The notes under the pieces were generated by a model. The model was given only the letters and a program-made list of their open reading frames with translations. It did not search any database and was not told where the DNA came from. From positions 1-47,455 of the forward strand of contig CAJXTZ010000009.1 of assembly GCA_913061345.1 (NCBI GenBank): DNA of 47,455 nucleotides, in the 5' to 3' direction. Position 1 is the first letter of the stretch. The number at the start of each line of letters is the position of its first letter. This DNA is from an uncultured Erythrobacter sp. (GTDB lineage Bacteria; Pseudomonadota; Alphaproteobacteria; Sphingomonadales; Sphingomonadaceae). The translations under genes were made by a program, and so were the position numbers. Shown one piece after another: positions 1 through 7,436 of the stretch.

Positions 1-145
1 GGGTTGGAGTCGGCGTTGGCGCAGGTGCCGGCACCGCGACAACGGGCGCTCCTCCACCCCCGCCGCCGCCGCATGCAGAAAGCATCGCCGCTGCTGCAGC
101 CATCATTGCCCGGCCATGCCGGATAGGCTGCCTGTTATGTCGCAT
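1..145 (-). CDS. N-terminal fragment of a lipoprotein (cut by window edge)
   Basis: The frame opens with ATG at 145 (or 106) on the minus strand and runs off the left edge without a stop. It encodes a short basic N-terminus, a hydrophobic Ala-rich stretch and a lipobox ending LSAC, followed by six glycines and a Pro/Ala/Thr linker (PAPAPTPTPT). That is the layout of a lipoprotein exported by Sec and cleaved by signal peptidase II, with a flexible tether before a periplasmic or outer-membrane domain that lies outside the window. The S41 protease at 5435 has the same Cys-Gly-Gly plus PTPTP linker, so a similar protease is possible, but the catalytic domain cannot be seen. No clear ribosome binding site decides between the two starts. 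Confidence 0.6.
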   Translation of the reverse strand, partial: MRHNRQPIRHGRAMMAAAAAMLSACGGGGGGGAPVVAVPAPAPTPTPT

Positions 146-345
146 GTATGGTTTGCTGCTCTGTCTCAAGCTTACGTCCTGAAGAGAAGTTTCTGATATT
201 TCAGACCAGTTTAGCTGTGTTGCCGTAACGTTTGCTTAACGCGGGGCTTGGGGAGACAGTTCGCTACTGCCGCGTCCACGCTTGTAACGCGCCCGCCAAG
301 GGGCTAGCCGCGCACTCGAAACGACCATTGCAGGGAACCATCATA

Positions 346-1185
346 ATGTCCGACGAAATCGTCACTGCCATCGAACAGGCATGGGAGAATCGCGCCGAGG
401 TAACTCCCGCCAACAGCGACGTGCGCGGTCCGGTGGACCAGGCGCTGGCCATGCTGGATTCCGGCGAAGCGCGCGTGGCCGAGCCGGACGGTAACGGCGG
501 CTGGCAGGTCAACCAGTGGCTGAAGAAGGCGGTGCTGTTGTCTTTCCGCCTGTATGACAACCGCATCATCGAAAACGGCTGTGCCGGTGCAGCTGCCTAT
601 GACAAGGTGCCCAGCAAGTTTGCCGGGTGGGGCAAGGATCGCTTTGCCGAGGCCGGCTTTCGGGCCGTGCCCGGTGCCATCGTGCGGCGCGGCAGCTATA
701 TCGCGCCGGGAACCGTGCTGATGCCCAGCTTCGTCAACATCGGCGCCTTCGTCGACGAAGGCACTATGGTGGACACTTGGGCCACGGTCGGCTCTTGCGC
801 GCAGATCGGCAAGAACGTGCATATTTCCGGCGGTGCGGGCATCGGCGGTGTGCTGGAACCCCTGCAGGCCGATCCGGTAGTCATCGGTGATGGCGCATTC
901 ATCGGCGCGCGTTCGGAAGTGGCAGAGGGCGTGCGCGTGGGTGAAGGCGCGGTGCTTTCGATGGGCGTCTACCTTGGCGCTTCTACCAAAATCGTGAATC
1001 GCGATACGGGCGAGGTGCACCGCGGCGAAGTACCGCCCTATGCCGTGGTGGTGCCCGGCGCGCTGCCCGGAAAGCCGCTGGCCGATGGTTCGCCCGGTCC
1101 CAGTCTCTATTGCGCGGTAATCGTAAAGACGGTGGACGCGCAAACCCGCTCCAAGACCGGCATAAACGAGTTGCTGCGCGACTAA
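346..1185 (+). CDS. dapD: 2,3,4,5-tetrahydropyridine-2,6-dicarboxylate N-succinyltransferase
   Basis: DapD transfers succinyl from succinyl-CoA to tetrahydrodipicolinate in the succinylase branch of lysine and diaminopimelate synthesis, in the cytoplasm. The 279-residue product has the family length. A helical N-terminal domain is followed by a left-handed beta-helix made of hexapeptide repeats (about residues 110-240), with the conserved stretch [20 protein letters not shown] and the glycine-rich [11 protein letters not shown] loop. ATG at 346 is preferred because AGGGA lies about 10 bases upstream; the frame is open further upstream but encodes nothing like DapD. The gene stands alone, divergent from the lipoprotein gene on its left. 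The 200 bases between them should hold both promoters; no strong motif is visible. Confidence 0.97.
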   Translation: MSDEIVTAIEQAWENRAEVTPANSDVRGPVDQALAMLDSGEARVAEPDGNGGWQVNQWLKKAVLLSFRLYDNRIIENGCAGAAAYDKVPSKFAGWGKDRFAEAGFRAVPGAIVRRGSYIAPGTVLMPSFVNIGAFVDEGTMVDTWATVGSCAQIGKNVHISGGAGIGGVLEPLQADPVVIGDGAFIGARSEVAEGVRVGEGAVLSMGVYLGASTKIVNRDTGEVHRGEVPPYAVVVPGALPGKPLADGSPGPSLYCAVIVKTVDAQTRSKTGINELLRD

Positions 1186-1237
1186 TCGAAGCCGCGCGGC
1201 AGCGCCACCTGTTTTGGCCCGTAACACCCGGTTCGAC

Positions 1238-1262
1238 GGAACTTTAGCAATGTCCGACCGTA
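1238..1262 (+). promoter_or_regulatory. EcfG-type general stress promoter (GGAAC-N16-CGTA)
   Basis: GGAAC at 1238-1242 is followed after 16 bases by CGTA at 1259-1262. Known EcfG promoters of alphaproteobacteria read GGAAC-N16/17-CGTT, so this is one mismatch off. It ends 38 bases before the start codon of the small membrane protein gene at 1301, the same geometry as the perfect copies at 12338 and 27237. Confidence 0.6.
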
Positions 1263-1300
1263 ATCTGAGCAAGGGTCTGACAGGAGAAAAGGAAATACCT

Positions 1301-1453
1301 ATGAGCAAGCTGAAAGACGGCGAAGTCCATATCGAGGAAGAAGATGCGCAGGGCGGATCCAAGGAAGGCGTTGTGCGATGGGTGCTGCTGATCAGCATTC
1401 TTGCAGCGATCCTGCTCCTTTCCATCATCTGGATCGTGGGTGCGATAGGCTAG
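1301..1453 (+). CDS. small single-pass membrane protein
   Basis: The 50-residue product has an acidic, hydrophilic N-terminal half (KDGEVHIEEEDAQGG) and one strongly hydrophobic helix covering about residues 28-48, ending almost at the C-terminus. It should sit in the inner membrane as a tail-anchored or bitopic protein. ATG at 1301 is chosen because AGGAGAAAAGGAA lies directly upstream; an earlier in-frame start at 1214 would fall before the EcfG-like promoter. It is the first gene of a run of nine small same-strand genes. No family is recognised. Stress inducibility is inferred from the promoter. Confidence 0.75.
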   Translation: MSKLKDGEVHIEEEDAQGGSKEGVVRWVLLISILAAILLLSIIWIVGAIG

Positions 1454-1539
1454 ACCGACCGATATTGACGAAGCGTGCTTAGGGATCGCGATGCGGGATC
1501 GGATATGTTCAGAAACCAGATCGCAGAGAGACCGAAAGC

Positions 1540-1767
1540 ATGAGCAATTCCAACAGCTTCCAGACAGGGCAATATGTCCAATGGAAGTGGGGCAACGGCA
1601 CGGGCTGCGGCCAGATCGAAGAGCGTTTCGAGCGCGAGGTTACGCGCAACCTGCAGGGAAGCGAAATCACCAGGAGCGGCGACGAAGACAACCCCGCCTA
1701 CCTCATCAAACAGGAGGACGGCGACGAGGTGTTGAAGCGTGGCTCTGAATTGAAGGAGCAAGACTGA
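1540..1767 (+). CDS. DUF2945 family protein (HVA1/TUDOR-like fold)
   Basis: The 75-residue product carries the family signature near its N-terminus (GQYVQWKWGNGTGCGQI) and the typical C-terminal part PAYLIKQEDGDEVLKRGSEL. The family is also annotated as hypervirulence-associated protein with a TUDOR-like fold. It is found in many bacteria and fungi, and its biochemical role is unknown. A GAGAGACCG stretch precedes the ATG. The stop codon overlaps the start of the next gene by one base (TGATG), so the two are translationally coupled. Confidence 0.85.
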   Translation: MSNSNSFQTGQYVQWKWGNGTGCGQIEERFEREVTRNLQGSEITRSGDEDNPAYLIKQEDGDEVLKRGSELKEQD

Positions 1768-1958
1768 TGCCAGCCAAGTCCAAAGCACAGCAAAAGGCCG
1801 CAGGCGCCGCCCTTTCGGCCAAGCGCGGCGATACCAAGGTTTCCGATCTGCAGGGAGCATCCAAACAGATGTACGATTCCATGTCGGAAGACGAGCTTGA
1901 GGATTATGCGTCCACCGACCGCGAAGACCTGCCCGACAAGGTCGACGGCGACGATTGA
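1767..1958 (+). CDS. DUF3008 family protein
   Basis: The 63-residue product begins MPAKSKAQQKAAGAALSAKR, the near-invariant start of the DUF3008 family, and ends in an acidic tail containing SMSEDELEDYAST. The basic head and acidic tail suggest a small, probably disordered protein that may bind nucleic acid or protein, but no function is established. It overlaps its neighbours by one base on each side (TGATG junctions), which places it firmly inside one transcript. Confidence 0.88.
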   Translation: MPAKSKAQQKAAGAALSAKRGDTKVSDLQGASKQMYDSMSEDELEDYASTDREDLPDKVDGDD

Positions 1959-2293
1959 TGGGTTCTGACGAAGAGGATCAGATCTATTCCAAATTCAGGG
2001 ACTGCTTGAACATGCAGCCAACGGAATTGGAAGACTGGCTCGACAGCGAAGAATCAAAATCGGTAGGCGACAATGATGATCGTGAGAGTACCGGGCATAG
2101 ATCCGGCAGACGCATCATCGACATCAAACGTACGAAGAAGGACGAACTGAGCGACAGCCAGTACGAGCACATGAACAAGGTCATCGGTTACGTTCACCGG
2201 CATCTTTCGCAAAGGCCTGATGGCAACATCGAGGATAGTGCCTGGCGTTATTCGCTGATGAACTGGGGCCACGATCCGGTGAAGAGTGACTGA
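1958..2293 (+). CDS. DUF3140 family protein
   Basis: The 111-residue product matches the DUF3140 pattern: MQPTELEDWLDSEESKSVG, then GHRSGRRIIDI, a YVHRHLSQRP block and a final WRYSLMNWGHDP. The basic central part fits the loose annotation DNA-binding, which is not proven. ATG at 1958 overlaps the preceding TGA by one base; a TTG three bases earlier in frame is less likely. In other genomes this family travels with DUF3008 and DUF2945 genes, as it does here. Confidence 0.85.
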   Translation: MGSDEEDQIYSKFRDCLNMQPTELEDWLDSEESKSVGDNDDRESTGHRSGRRIIDIKRTKKDELSDSQYEHMNKVIGYVHRHLSQRPDGNIEDSAWRYSLMNWGHDPVKSD

Positions 2294-2711
2294 TACTGCC
2301 AGGCTGGATCGCTTCGTGCGCGCGCAGGCAGGCATATACAAAACCGCGCTGGGCGAATTACAGGCCGGTTACAAGCGGACCCATTGGATGTGGTTCATCT
2401 TTCCGCAGATCCTCGGCCTCGGTCTCAGCGCCAACGCGCGCACGTACGCCATTCACGGAAGGCACGAAGCGCGCGCCTACCTTGATCACGAATTGCTTGG
2501 TCCACGCCTGCTTGAATGCACGCAGGCCATGTTTAGCCATGAGGGCAGGCGCACCCCGCTGGAAATTCTCGGTCCGATCGATGCGCTCAAATTCCGCAGT
2601 TCCATGACCCTGTTCGAAGCTGTTTGCGATGATCCCGCCGGTTTTGCCGAAGCGTTGGAAAAACTCTGCAATGGTGAGCGTGACAAGGCGACGCTGGCAA
2701 AGCTCGCTTAA
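2286..2711 (+). CDS. DUF1810 family protein
   Basis: The product is 141 residues, the usual length for DUF1810. Conserved landmarks are LDRFVRAQ at the N-terminus, THWMWFIFPQ in the first third and the C-terminal part from KFRSSMTLFE to the end. The fold is helical; the function is unknown. The start is GTG at 2286, overlapping the previous stop by eight bases. No in-frame ATG gives a full-length domain, so translation probably depends on coupling to the upstream gene. Confidence 0.85.
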   Translation: MTDTARLDRFVRAQAGIYKTALGELQAGYKRTHWMWFIFPQILGLGLSANARTYAIHGRHEARAYLDHELLGPRLLECTQAMFSHEGRRTPLEILGPIDALKFRSSMTLFEAVCDDPAGFAEALEKLCNGERDKATLAKLA

Positions 2712-2730
2712 CCGGGGCAAGGCCTACGGA

Positions 2731-3168
2731 ATGAGCAATGCACGTGAACTGATCGAAAAGCTTGGGCTTGAGCAGCATCCCGAAGGAGGCTGGTACAAGG
2801 AAACCTGGCGCGCACACGCGCCCGATGGCGAGCGTGGCAGCGCGACGGCCATCCACTTCCTGCTGGAGAACGGGCAAAGCTCGCACTGGCACAAGGTCGA
2901 TGCGACCGAAATCTGGCTCTGGCATTCGGGCAATCCGCTGAAACTGTCCTTGTCCGATCCCACCGGAACCGCCTTGGCTGAAATCCGCCTCGGCCCGGAT
3001 ATTGCGGGCGGCGACGTAGTGCAGCAAGTGATCCGTCAGGACGAATGGCAGGCCGCGCAACCTCTGGAAGGCGAGGCGGACTACACGCTGGTTTCCTGCG
3101 TGGTATCGCCAGCTTTCGAATTTGCAGGCTTCACCCTCGCCCCGCCGGAATGGCAACCGGGCGAATAG
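2731..3168 (+). CDS. cupin domain protein (DUF985 type)
   Basis: The 145-residue protein is a single beta-barrel cupin of the DUF985 kind. It shows EQHPEGGWYKETWR near the N-terminus, the first metal-binding region SSHWHKVDATEIWLWHSG (His, His and Glu ligands plausible), a WQAAQPLEG strand and a final CVVSPAFEFAGFTLAP strand. Members bind a divalent metal and a few are linked to sugar or small-molecule epimerisation, but the substrate is unknown. ATG at 2731 was chosen over upstream in-frame starts because MSNARELIEKLGLEQHP is where family similarity begins. It follows DUF1810 by 19 bases. Confidence 0.88.
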   Translation: MSNARELIEKLGLEQHPEGGWYKETWRAHAPDGERGSATAIHFLLENGQSSHWHKVDATEIWLWHSGNPLKLSLSDPTGTALAEIRLGPDIAGGDVVQQVIRQDEWQAAQPLEGEADYTLVSCVVSPAFEFAGFTLAPPEWQPGE

Positions 3169-3230
3169 GGCGGAACGCACTGACACGCCATTCGCTTGAT
3201 AGCTGACAGGTCAGCTTGAGGAGCGATCGA

Positions 3231-3506
3231 ATGCCAAGACCCACTGGGCAGGTTTCCGACATGATGTGGGAAATTGATTTCTCCATGTTGCTCAGTCCCG
3301 ATGGAAAACCCGGCACCTTCATCCATGTCGAGGGCGAAGCGACACTGATCCATGACAAGGATGTGTTCGAACAGCACTGGGTGGAGGATCTGGAGCGCCG
3401 GTTCCAGCACCGTGTCGATACACCCCGCCCCGTGATGGTCGAGGCACGCGCAAAGCGCATCCAATACTGGGCGAGTGAGGACGAGGGCGTGGTCCGGCCC
3501 GCTTGA
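3231..3506 (+). CDS. short pyridoxamine 5'-phosphate oxidase-like stress protein
   Basis: The 91-residue product resembles the C-terminal half of general stress proteins with the split-barrel PNPOx fold: a GTFIHVEGEATLIHDKD strand-turn, an EQHW helix start, and a closing VEARAKRIQYW strand. The first half, which normally supplies most of the flavin-binding strands, is absent, and the 62 bases between this gene and the cupin gene cannot encode it. The gene is therefore either a distinct short family or a truncated copy. ATG at 3231 is preceded by GAGGAG, which supports this start and argues that the gene is translated. Confidence 0.55.
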   Translation: MPRPTGQVSDMMWEIDFSMLLSPDGKPGTFIHVEGEATLIHDKDVFEQHWVEDLERRFQHRVDTPRPVMVEARAKRIQYWASEDEGVVRPA

Positions 3507-3510
3507 ATGG

Positions 3511-3744
3511 ATGACCCCGCGCGAGGCCATAGTGCAGCTGGTGACAAAGCGAGGTCTGGACAAGACCATTTGCCCCAGCGAGGCGGCGCGCCTGCTGGCG
3601 GGCGACGGCGGCGACTGGCGTAGCCGCATGAACGATGTCCACGAAGCTGTGCAGGTATTGGTCGAAGAGGGTGCGGTAAAGCTGAGCTGGAAGGGGCAAA
3701 CCCGATTGACAGCGCAGGGCCCCTATCGCATCGCGCGAGCGTGA
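3511..3744 (+). CDS. DUF3253 family protein
   Basis: The 77-residue product reads as a small winged-helix-like domain: MTPREAIVQLV, then TICPSEAARLL followed by WRSRMNDVHEAVQVLVEEG, a wing containing KGQTRL, and a final GPYRIAR. These are the landmarks of DUF3253, whose function is unknown. ATG at 3511 lies five bases after the previous stop; a GTG at 3475 would overlap the upstream gene for no gain in similarity. The last four bases overlap the next gene. Confidence 0.82.
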   Translation: MTPREAIVQLVTKRGLDKTICPSEAARLLAGDGGDWRSRMNDVHEAVQVLVEEGAVKLSWKGQTRLTAQGPYRIARA

Positions 3745-4142
3745 TACGCACCACCCTCACCTACCTGCTGGCAATCTTTTATGCCTATGCCGGGTATCGA
3801 CATATCGTCGCGCCCGATCCTTTCCTGCGAATAACGCCCGACTTCGTCCCCCTGCCCGATTGGGTAGTCTGGCTTACAGGTATTGCCGAAATCGCAGGTG
3901 CGATTGCCCTTGCCCAGCCCTGGTCGCACAAGCTGCGACAGGCAGGTGGTATCGGCCTTGCGCTTTATGCGCTGTGCGTATGGCCGGCGAACGTCAATCA
4001 TATGGCTATGGATATGGAAAGCGCGGACGGCGGGTTCGGCTTGGCTTACCACGTGCCGCGCATGATCGCGCAGCCTGTTATCATCTGGCTGGCCCTGTGG
4101 TGCGGCCAGGTAACGGATTGGCCTTTCCGCAAGCGCCGCTGA
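3741..4142 (+). CDS. DoxX family membrane protein
   Basis: The 133-residue inner-membrane protein has four predicted helices, with the DoxX landmarks YAYAGYRHIVAP after the first helix and WVVWLTGIAEIAGAIAL in the second. DoxX-type proteins occur in oxidative stress and sulfur metabolism settings, but this subgroup has no assigned reaction. The start is GTG at 3741 overlapping the preceding TGA (GTGA). It closes the run of nine small genes that begins at 1301. A GC-rich hairpin about 60 bases downstream could stop transcription on this strand too. Confidence 0.82.
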   Translation: MIRTTLTYLLAIFYAYAGYRHIVAPDPFLRITPDFVPLPDWVVWLTGIAEIAGAIALAQPWSHKLRQAGGIGLALYALCVWPANVNHMAMDMESADGGFGLAYHVPRMIAQPVIIWLALWCGQVTDWPFRKRR

Positions 4143-4194
4143 GCGTCCGCAATTTGTCCTCATGAGCGCGCCTCTCCCCCGATACGAACCGCAC

Positions 4195-4229
4195 AAAGGA
4201 AACGGGCGGGAAGCTTTCGCCCCCGCCCG
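4195..4229 (-). terminator. Rho-independent terminator after the SWIB gene
   Basis: On the minus strand CGGGCGGG pairs perfectly with CCCGCCCG (arms 4222-4229 and 4203-4210) across a short loop and is followed by TTTCCTTT. It begins 30 bases past the SWIB stop codon. The same hairpin can fold on the plus strand after the DoxX gene, so it may work in both directions. Confidence 0.75.
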
Positions 4230-4258
4230 CTCGCGTATTTTCAAGGTAATAGTGCCAA

Positions 4259-4510
4259 TCAGCTCATGTGCTTGGAGACAGCGCCCGTCATCTTGAACAT
4301 GGAAATCTGATCCTTGCCGATCACCGCGCCCAGCTTGGCATCGGGGTTGATCATGCGCTTATCCTTGGAATCCTGCAGGTTGTTGGCCTTGATGTGATCC
4401 CACACCTTCTTGGTCACCTCTGCGCGTGTCATCGGACCCTTGCCGACCACTTCTTCCAGTTCCGAAGACAGGGTAACCGGCTTGTTCAGCGCGTTGTTCT
4501 TGGCAGCCAT
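4259..4510 (-). CDS. SWIB/MDM2 domain protein
   Basis: The 83-residue product is essentially a single SWIB domain: PVTLSSELEEVVGKGPMTRAEV, then VWDHIKANNLQDSKDKRMI and the closing KMTGAVSKHM. In eukaryotes the fold is part of SWI/SNF chromatin remodellers and MDM2. Stand-alone bacterial versions are common in chlamydiae and many alphaproteobacteria, where a nucleoid or DNA-topology role is suspected but not shown. AAGGATACCAAGGAA precedes the ATG. It lies 51 bases downstream of the PEBP-family gene on the same strand and may be cotranscribed with it. Confidence 0.9.
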   Translation of the reverse strand: MAAKNNALNKPVTLSSELEEVVGKGPMTRAEVTKKVWDHIKANNLQDSKDKRMINPDAKLGAVIGKDQISMFKMTGAVSKHMS

Positions 4511-4561
4511 TTCCTTGGTATCCTTTCAGTCAAAAAAATTACCGATTTGGGTTAGCACCCT

Positions 4562-5164
4562 TCATTCGGCTTCGTCTTCATCATTCCAGTCGTAATCCCC
4601 GCCTTCTTCGCGGGCATACGTTCCGGTAAGAATCGCTACAGCGGTTACGTGGCCTTTCATCGCCTCGATCAATTCATCCCGGCTGGCCCCCGGCATCAGC
4701 ACCAGCGGCAGGTCCAGGGCGAACAGCTGGAACACGTAATCATGCGCTTCGTGCCCAGTGGGCGGATCGGGCAGCAACCATTCCGAATTGCCAAACGAAT
4801 TCTTCCCCACGCGCGGCGGCACTTCGCCTTCCAGCAGCTTGCCCTTCTGGCCCGGCAGGCCCCAGACCAGCCAGTGGCAGAACGGTTCGGGCGCAGGTGC
4901 ATCGGGATCTTCCACCACCAGCACCAGTTCCTGCGTGCCTACAGGTGGGGCAGACCATTCCAGCGGCGGCGCGACGGCATCTTCCTCGTCGGCGGTGAAG
5001 CTGGGATCGAGCTCTCCCTGGTTCTCGAAGGCGGCGGATTTCAGCGCAAAGCCCGATTTTCCGATCATCCCCTCTTCGCCCAGCTTTGCGACCACAAGCT
5101 TGCCGTGGCCCGCACGCACGTTGCGGAGGGCCTTGCCGAGCCAGGCGGGGACATGTTCGAGCAT
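4562..5164 (-). CDS. YbhB/YbcL family (PEBP, Raf kinase inhibitor-like) protein
   Basis: The 200-residue protein carries the PEBP ligand-binding pocket: PPLEWSAPP, VEDPDAPAPEPFCHWLVWGLP and GNSEWLLPDPPTGHEAHDYVFQLFALD, which supply the conserved Asp, His and Tyr around the anion pocket. Bacterial PEBP proteins are soluble and their ligand is unknown; some help with solvent or stress tolerance. About 35 residues precede the domain, more than in E. coli YbhB, and an acidic tail (DYDWNDEDEAE) follows it. There is no signal peptide, so a cytoplasmic location is likely. Confidence 0.92.
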   Translation of the reverse strand: MLEHVPAWLGKALRNVRAGHGKLVVAKLGEEGMIGKSGFALKSAAFENQGELDPSFTADEEDAVAPPLEWSAPPVGTQELVLVVEDPDAPAPEPFCHWLVWGLPGQKGKLLEGEVPPRVGKNSFGNSEWLLPDPPTGHEAHDYVFQLFALDLPLVLMPGASRDELIEAMKGHVTAVAILTGTYAREEGGDYDWNDEDEAE

Positions 5165-5434
5165 TGGATCTTCCTTGTTGCATCCGGCGCATCCTGCGCA
5201 CCGATTACGGATAAGGCCGCGATGTGCAGAATGCGTTCCGGCTTTTCAAGGGGTTCGTTTCAAGTAGCCCGTTTCTCCGGTCCGCCCGTACAGCTTGCCT
5301 TGGGTATCAAATCACCATGTAACGTTGCAACCGGACCAAGGGAACACGGTGCCGCTTGCCACGGAGCCCCGCCCACGTTAGCTCTAAGTATTGCAGTTCT
5401 GCAAAGCCAACATTCTAGAATTTCGGGATAATTC

Positions 5435-6869
5435 ATGCGCACGTCGAAAATCGCACTTACCCTGGCCTGCATGGGCATGGCAGCCTCTTGCGGCGGAGAT
5501 GGATCGCCAACGCCCACGCCGGTCGCCTCGTCACCTGCCCCTGCGCCCACGCCTACGCCATCCCCGACGAGCGCCACGTGTTCGCTGGAAAACCGGCAGC
5601 AATTCGCTTTCGACGTGCTCGATGAATGGTATCTGTTCCCCAACCTGCTCGACACCAGCGTGAATGCCAGCAGCTTCAACACTGTGCAGGATTACATCGA
5701 TGCTCTGGTCGCCCCGGCGCGCGCAGGACAAGGACCGTTTCTTCAGCTACATTACCTCGATCGAGGAGGAGAACGCCTTCTTCAACGAAGGTTCGAGTGC
5801 AGGCTTCGGGTTCCGGCTTGGCTACGACCTTGGCAATCGCCGCGTTTTCGTGCTCGAGACGTTCGACGATACGCCCGCCCTCGGCGCCAATATAGAGCGC
5901 GGAACGGAATTGCTGGGTATCGGTACTACGGGCAACAATATCGTTTCGATCAACACCTTGCTCGCCAATGATGGCGTGGAGGGCGTGATCGAGGCGCTGG
6001 GGCCATCCGACACCGGCGTCACCCGCGTTTTGCAAATCCGCGATGCCAGCGGGGTAGAGCGCGAAGTAAGCATCGCCAAATCGGAATTCGAACTCGATCC
6101 CGTACCGCGCTATGGTTCGCAGATCATCAACGATGGCGGCAAGCAGGTGGGCTACGTTCGCCTGACCAATTTCATCAACCCGGCCATCGATGATCTGCGC
6201 GATGCCTTTGCCGATTTTCGCGCCGCTGGCGTCACCGAACTGGTGATCGACCTGCGCTACAATGGTGGCGGCGGCATCAATGTGAACGAATTCTTCGGGG
6301 ATCTGCTGGCACGTGATCTTGATGGGCAGGTGTTCGAAACCATTGCCTTCCGCGACAGCAAGTCCTCCAATAATGAAACCTATCGTTTCAACGCGCGGCC
6401 GCAGTCTGTGGCTCCGACGCGCATTGCCTTCATCACCACACGCGGCTCCGCCTCGGCCAGCGAAGCGCTGATCAACGGGATGCAACCCTATATCGGCAAC
6501 GACCTTGCGATCATCGGAGAGAACACCTTCGGCAAGCCCGTCGGCCAGTCGGCTTTCGATCTTTCTGCCTGTGACGATCGTTTGCGCGTGGTGACGCTCA
6601 AGCTCGAGAATTCGAACGGCCAGGGAGAATACTTCAACGGCTTGGCCGATACCGTGCCCAATTCCTGCCGTGCGAATGACGACTTTACCCGCAACTTCGG
6701 TGACCCGCAGGAGGACATGCTGGCTACCGCGCTGGATTTCCTGGCTGGTCGTAGCTGCACACCCATCGCTGGCGGTCCGGCCACCACGCAATCGGCCACG
6801 TCGCGCGGCCTGTTGCAACCCGATCGACCGACCAGCGTGATCGAACGCGAAGCGCCTGGCGTTTATTGA
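5435..6869 (+). pseudogene. S41 family (C-terminal processing) peptidase, frameshifted
   Basis: The reading frame from ATG 5435 encodes a lipoprotein signal (lipobox MAASC), a PTPTP/APAPTPTP linker and the start of an S41 protease (FDVLDEWYLFPNLLD). It goes out of frame in a short GC-dinucleotide tract around 5716-5725. The rest, RFFSYITSIEEENAFF onward to 6869, sits in another frame and holds the PDZ-like part, DLRYNGGGG, the nucleophile region TTRGSASASEA and the catalytic-lysine region NTFGKPVGQ. Joining the frames needs loss of one base or gain of two. A missing GC unit would restore APARAQDKDR. The remainder of the gene is undamaged, so this is either a recent mutation or a sequencing slip. 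No classical slippery site is visible. Confidence 0.85.
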
Positions 6870-6894
6870 TGTTCGACCGATATCGGGGCATCGC

Positions 6895-7323
6895 TCAAGG
6901 CGCCCCGATATCGTCGCTCTCGCGCCATGCGCACCCCTCGCGCTGCTCGTTGCCGATCTGCAAGGTGGCGGCAAAGGGATAGCTGCGACCGGTCATCCCG
7001 TCGGAACAGTCCGCCGGCGTAATTGCAAGATCCAGCGAACGCCCGTTCAACGTGCCGCTGAATGACAGCCCACCCCGCCCGGCAAAGCGGGAAACAGGTA
7101 CGCTTGATCCAGCCATATTTTCGGGTGTGCGGTAGAGCAGCATGTTGCCTTCCACCCGGCCGTTCCAGAACGGTTCCGTTCCAGTAAGGTTGATGACCGC
7201 GTTGTCTGCAATTCCGGCAAAGGCGCTTTCATCGGCGAAGTCGCCCGGAATGTTGTCGGGGCCGCCTTGCCCACAGGATCCCAACAACACGGCCATGATC
7301 GGCGCAATTTTTCTGAAGATCAT
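6895..7323 (-). CDS. periplasmic lipoprotein of the GTEPFW type (COG3650-like)
   Basis: The 142-residue product has a lipoprotein signal with lipobox LLGSC, then the conserved INLTGTEPFWNG block and a beta-rich body with VPVSRFAGRGGLSFSG, ending near a Cys pair (ITPADCSDGMTGRSYPF and EGCAWRE). Proteins with GTEPFW are small secreted barrel-like domains of unknown function, sometimes next to META or HslJ domains. ATG at 7323 is used; ATG at 7335 in frame is equally possible, as neither has a clear ribosome binding site. It converges on the S41 gene with only 25 bases between the stop codons. Confidence 0.75.
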   Translation of the reverse strand: MIFRKIAPIMAVLLGSCGQGGPDNIPGDFADESAFAGIADNAVINLTGTEPFWNGRVEGNMLLYRTPENMAGSSVPVSRFAGRGGLSFSGTLNGRSLDLAITPADCSDGMTGRSYPFAATLQIGNEQREGCAWRESDDIGAP

Positions 7324-7374
7324 CTGTTCAACCATTCTGTCTATCGGATCATCGAACACTAAGCGCCGCTGCGC

Positions 7375-7400
7375 GGAACATCCACTCCTTGCGAGGTGTT
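7375..7400 (+). promoter_or_regulatory. EcfG-like promoter (GGAAC-N17-TGTT)
   Basis: GGAAC at 7375-7379 and TGTT at 7397-7400 are 17 bases apart. The -10 part has one mismatch to CGTT. The downstream start codon at 7437 is 37 bases away, matching the other EcfG-like sites in this window. Confidence 0.45.
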
Positions 7401-7436
7401 GATTGGGCGAAAATGGTTTGAAGCCGGAGTTGATAG

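Noticed and set aside
4530..4561. Terminator between the PEBP and SWIB genes
   Set aside because: A 4-bp GGGT/ACCC stem is followed by a T-run only after about 14 bases; too weak to count.
5700..5745. Programmed frameshifting in the S41 gene
   Set aside because: No heptameric slippery sequence, and the two-base discrepancy in a GC repeat is better explained by an indel.
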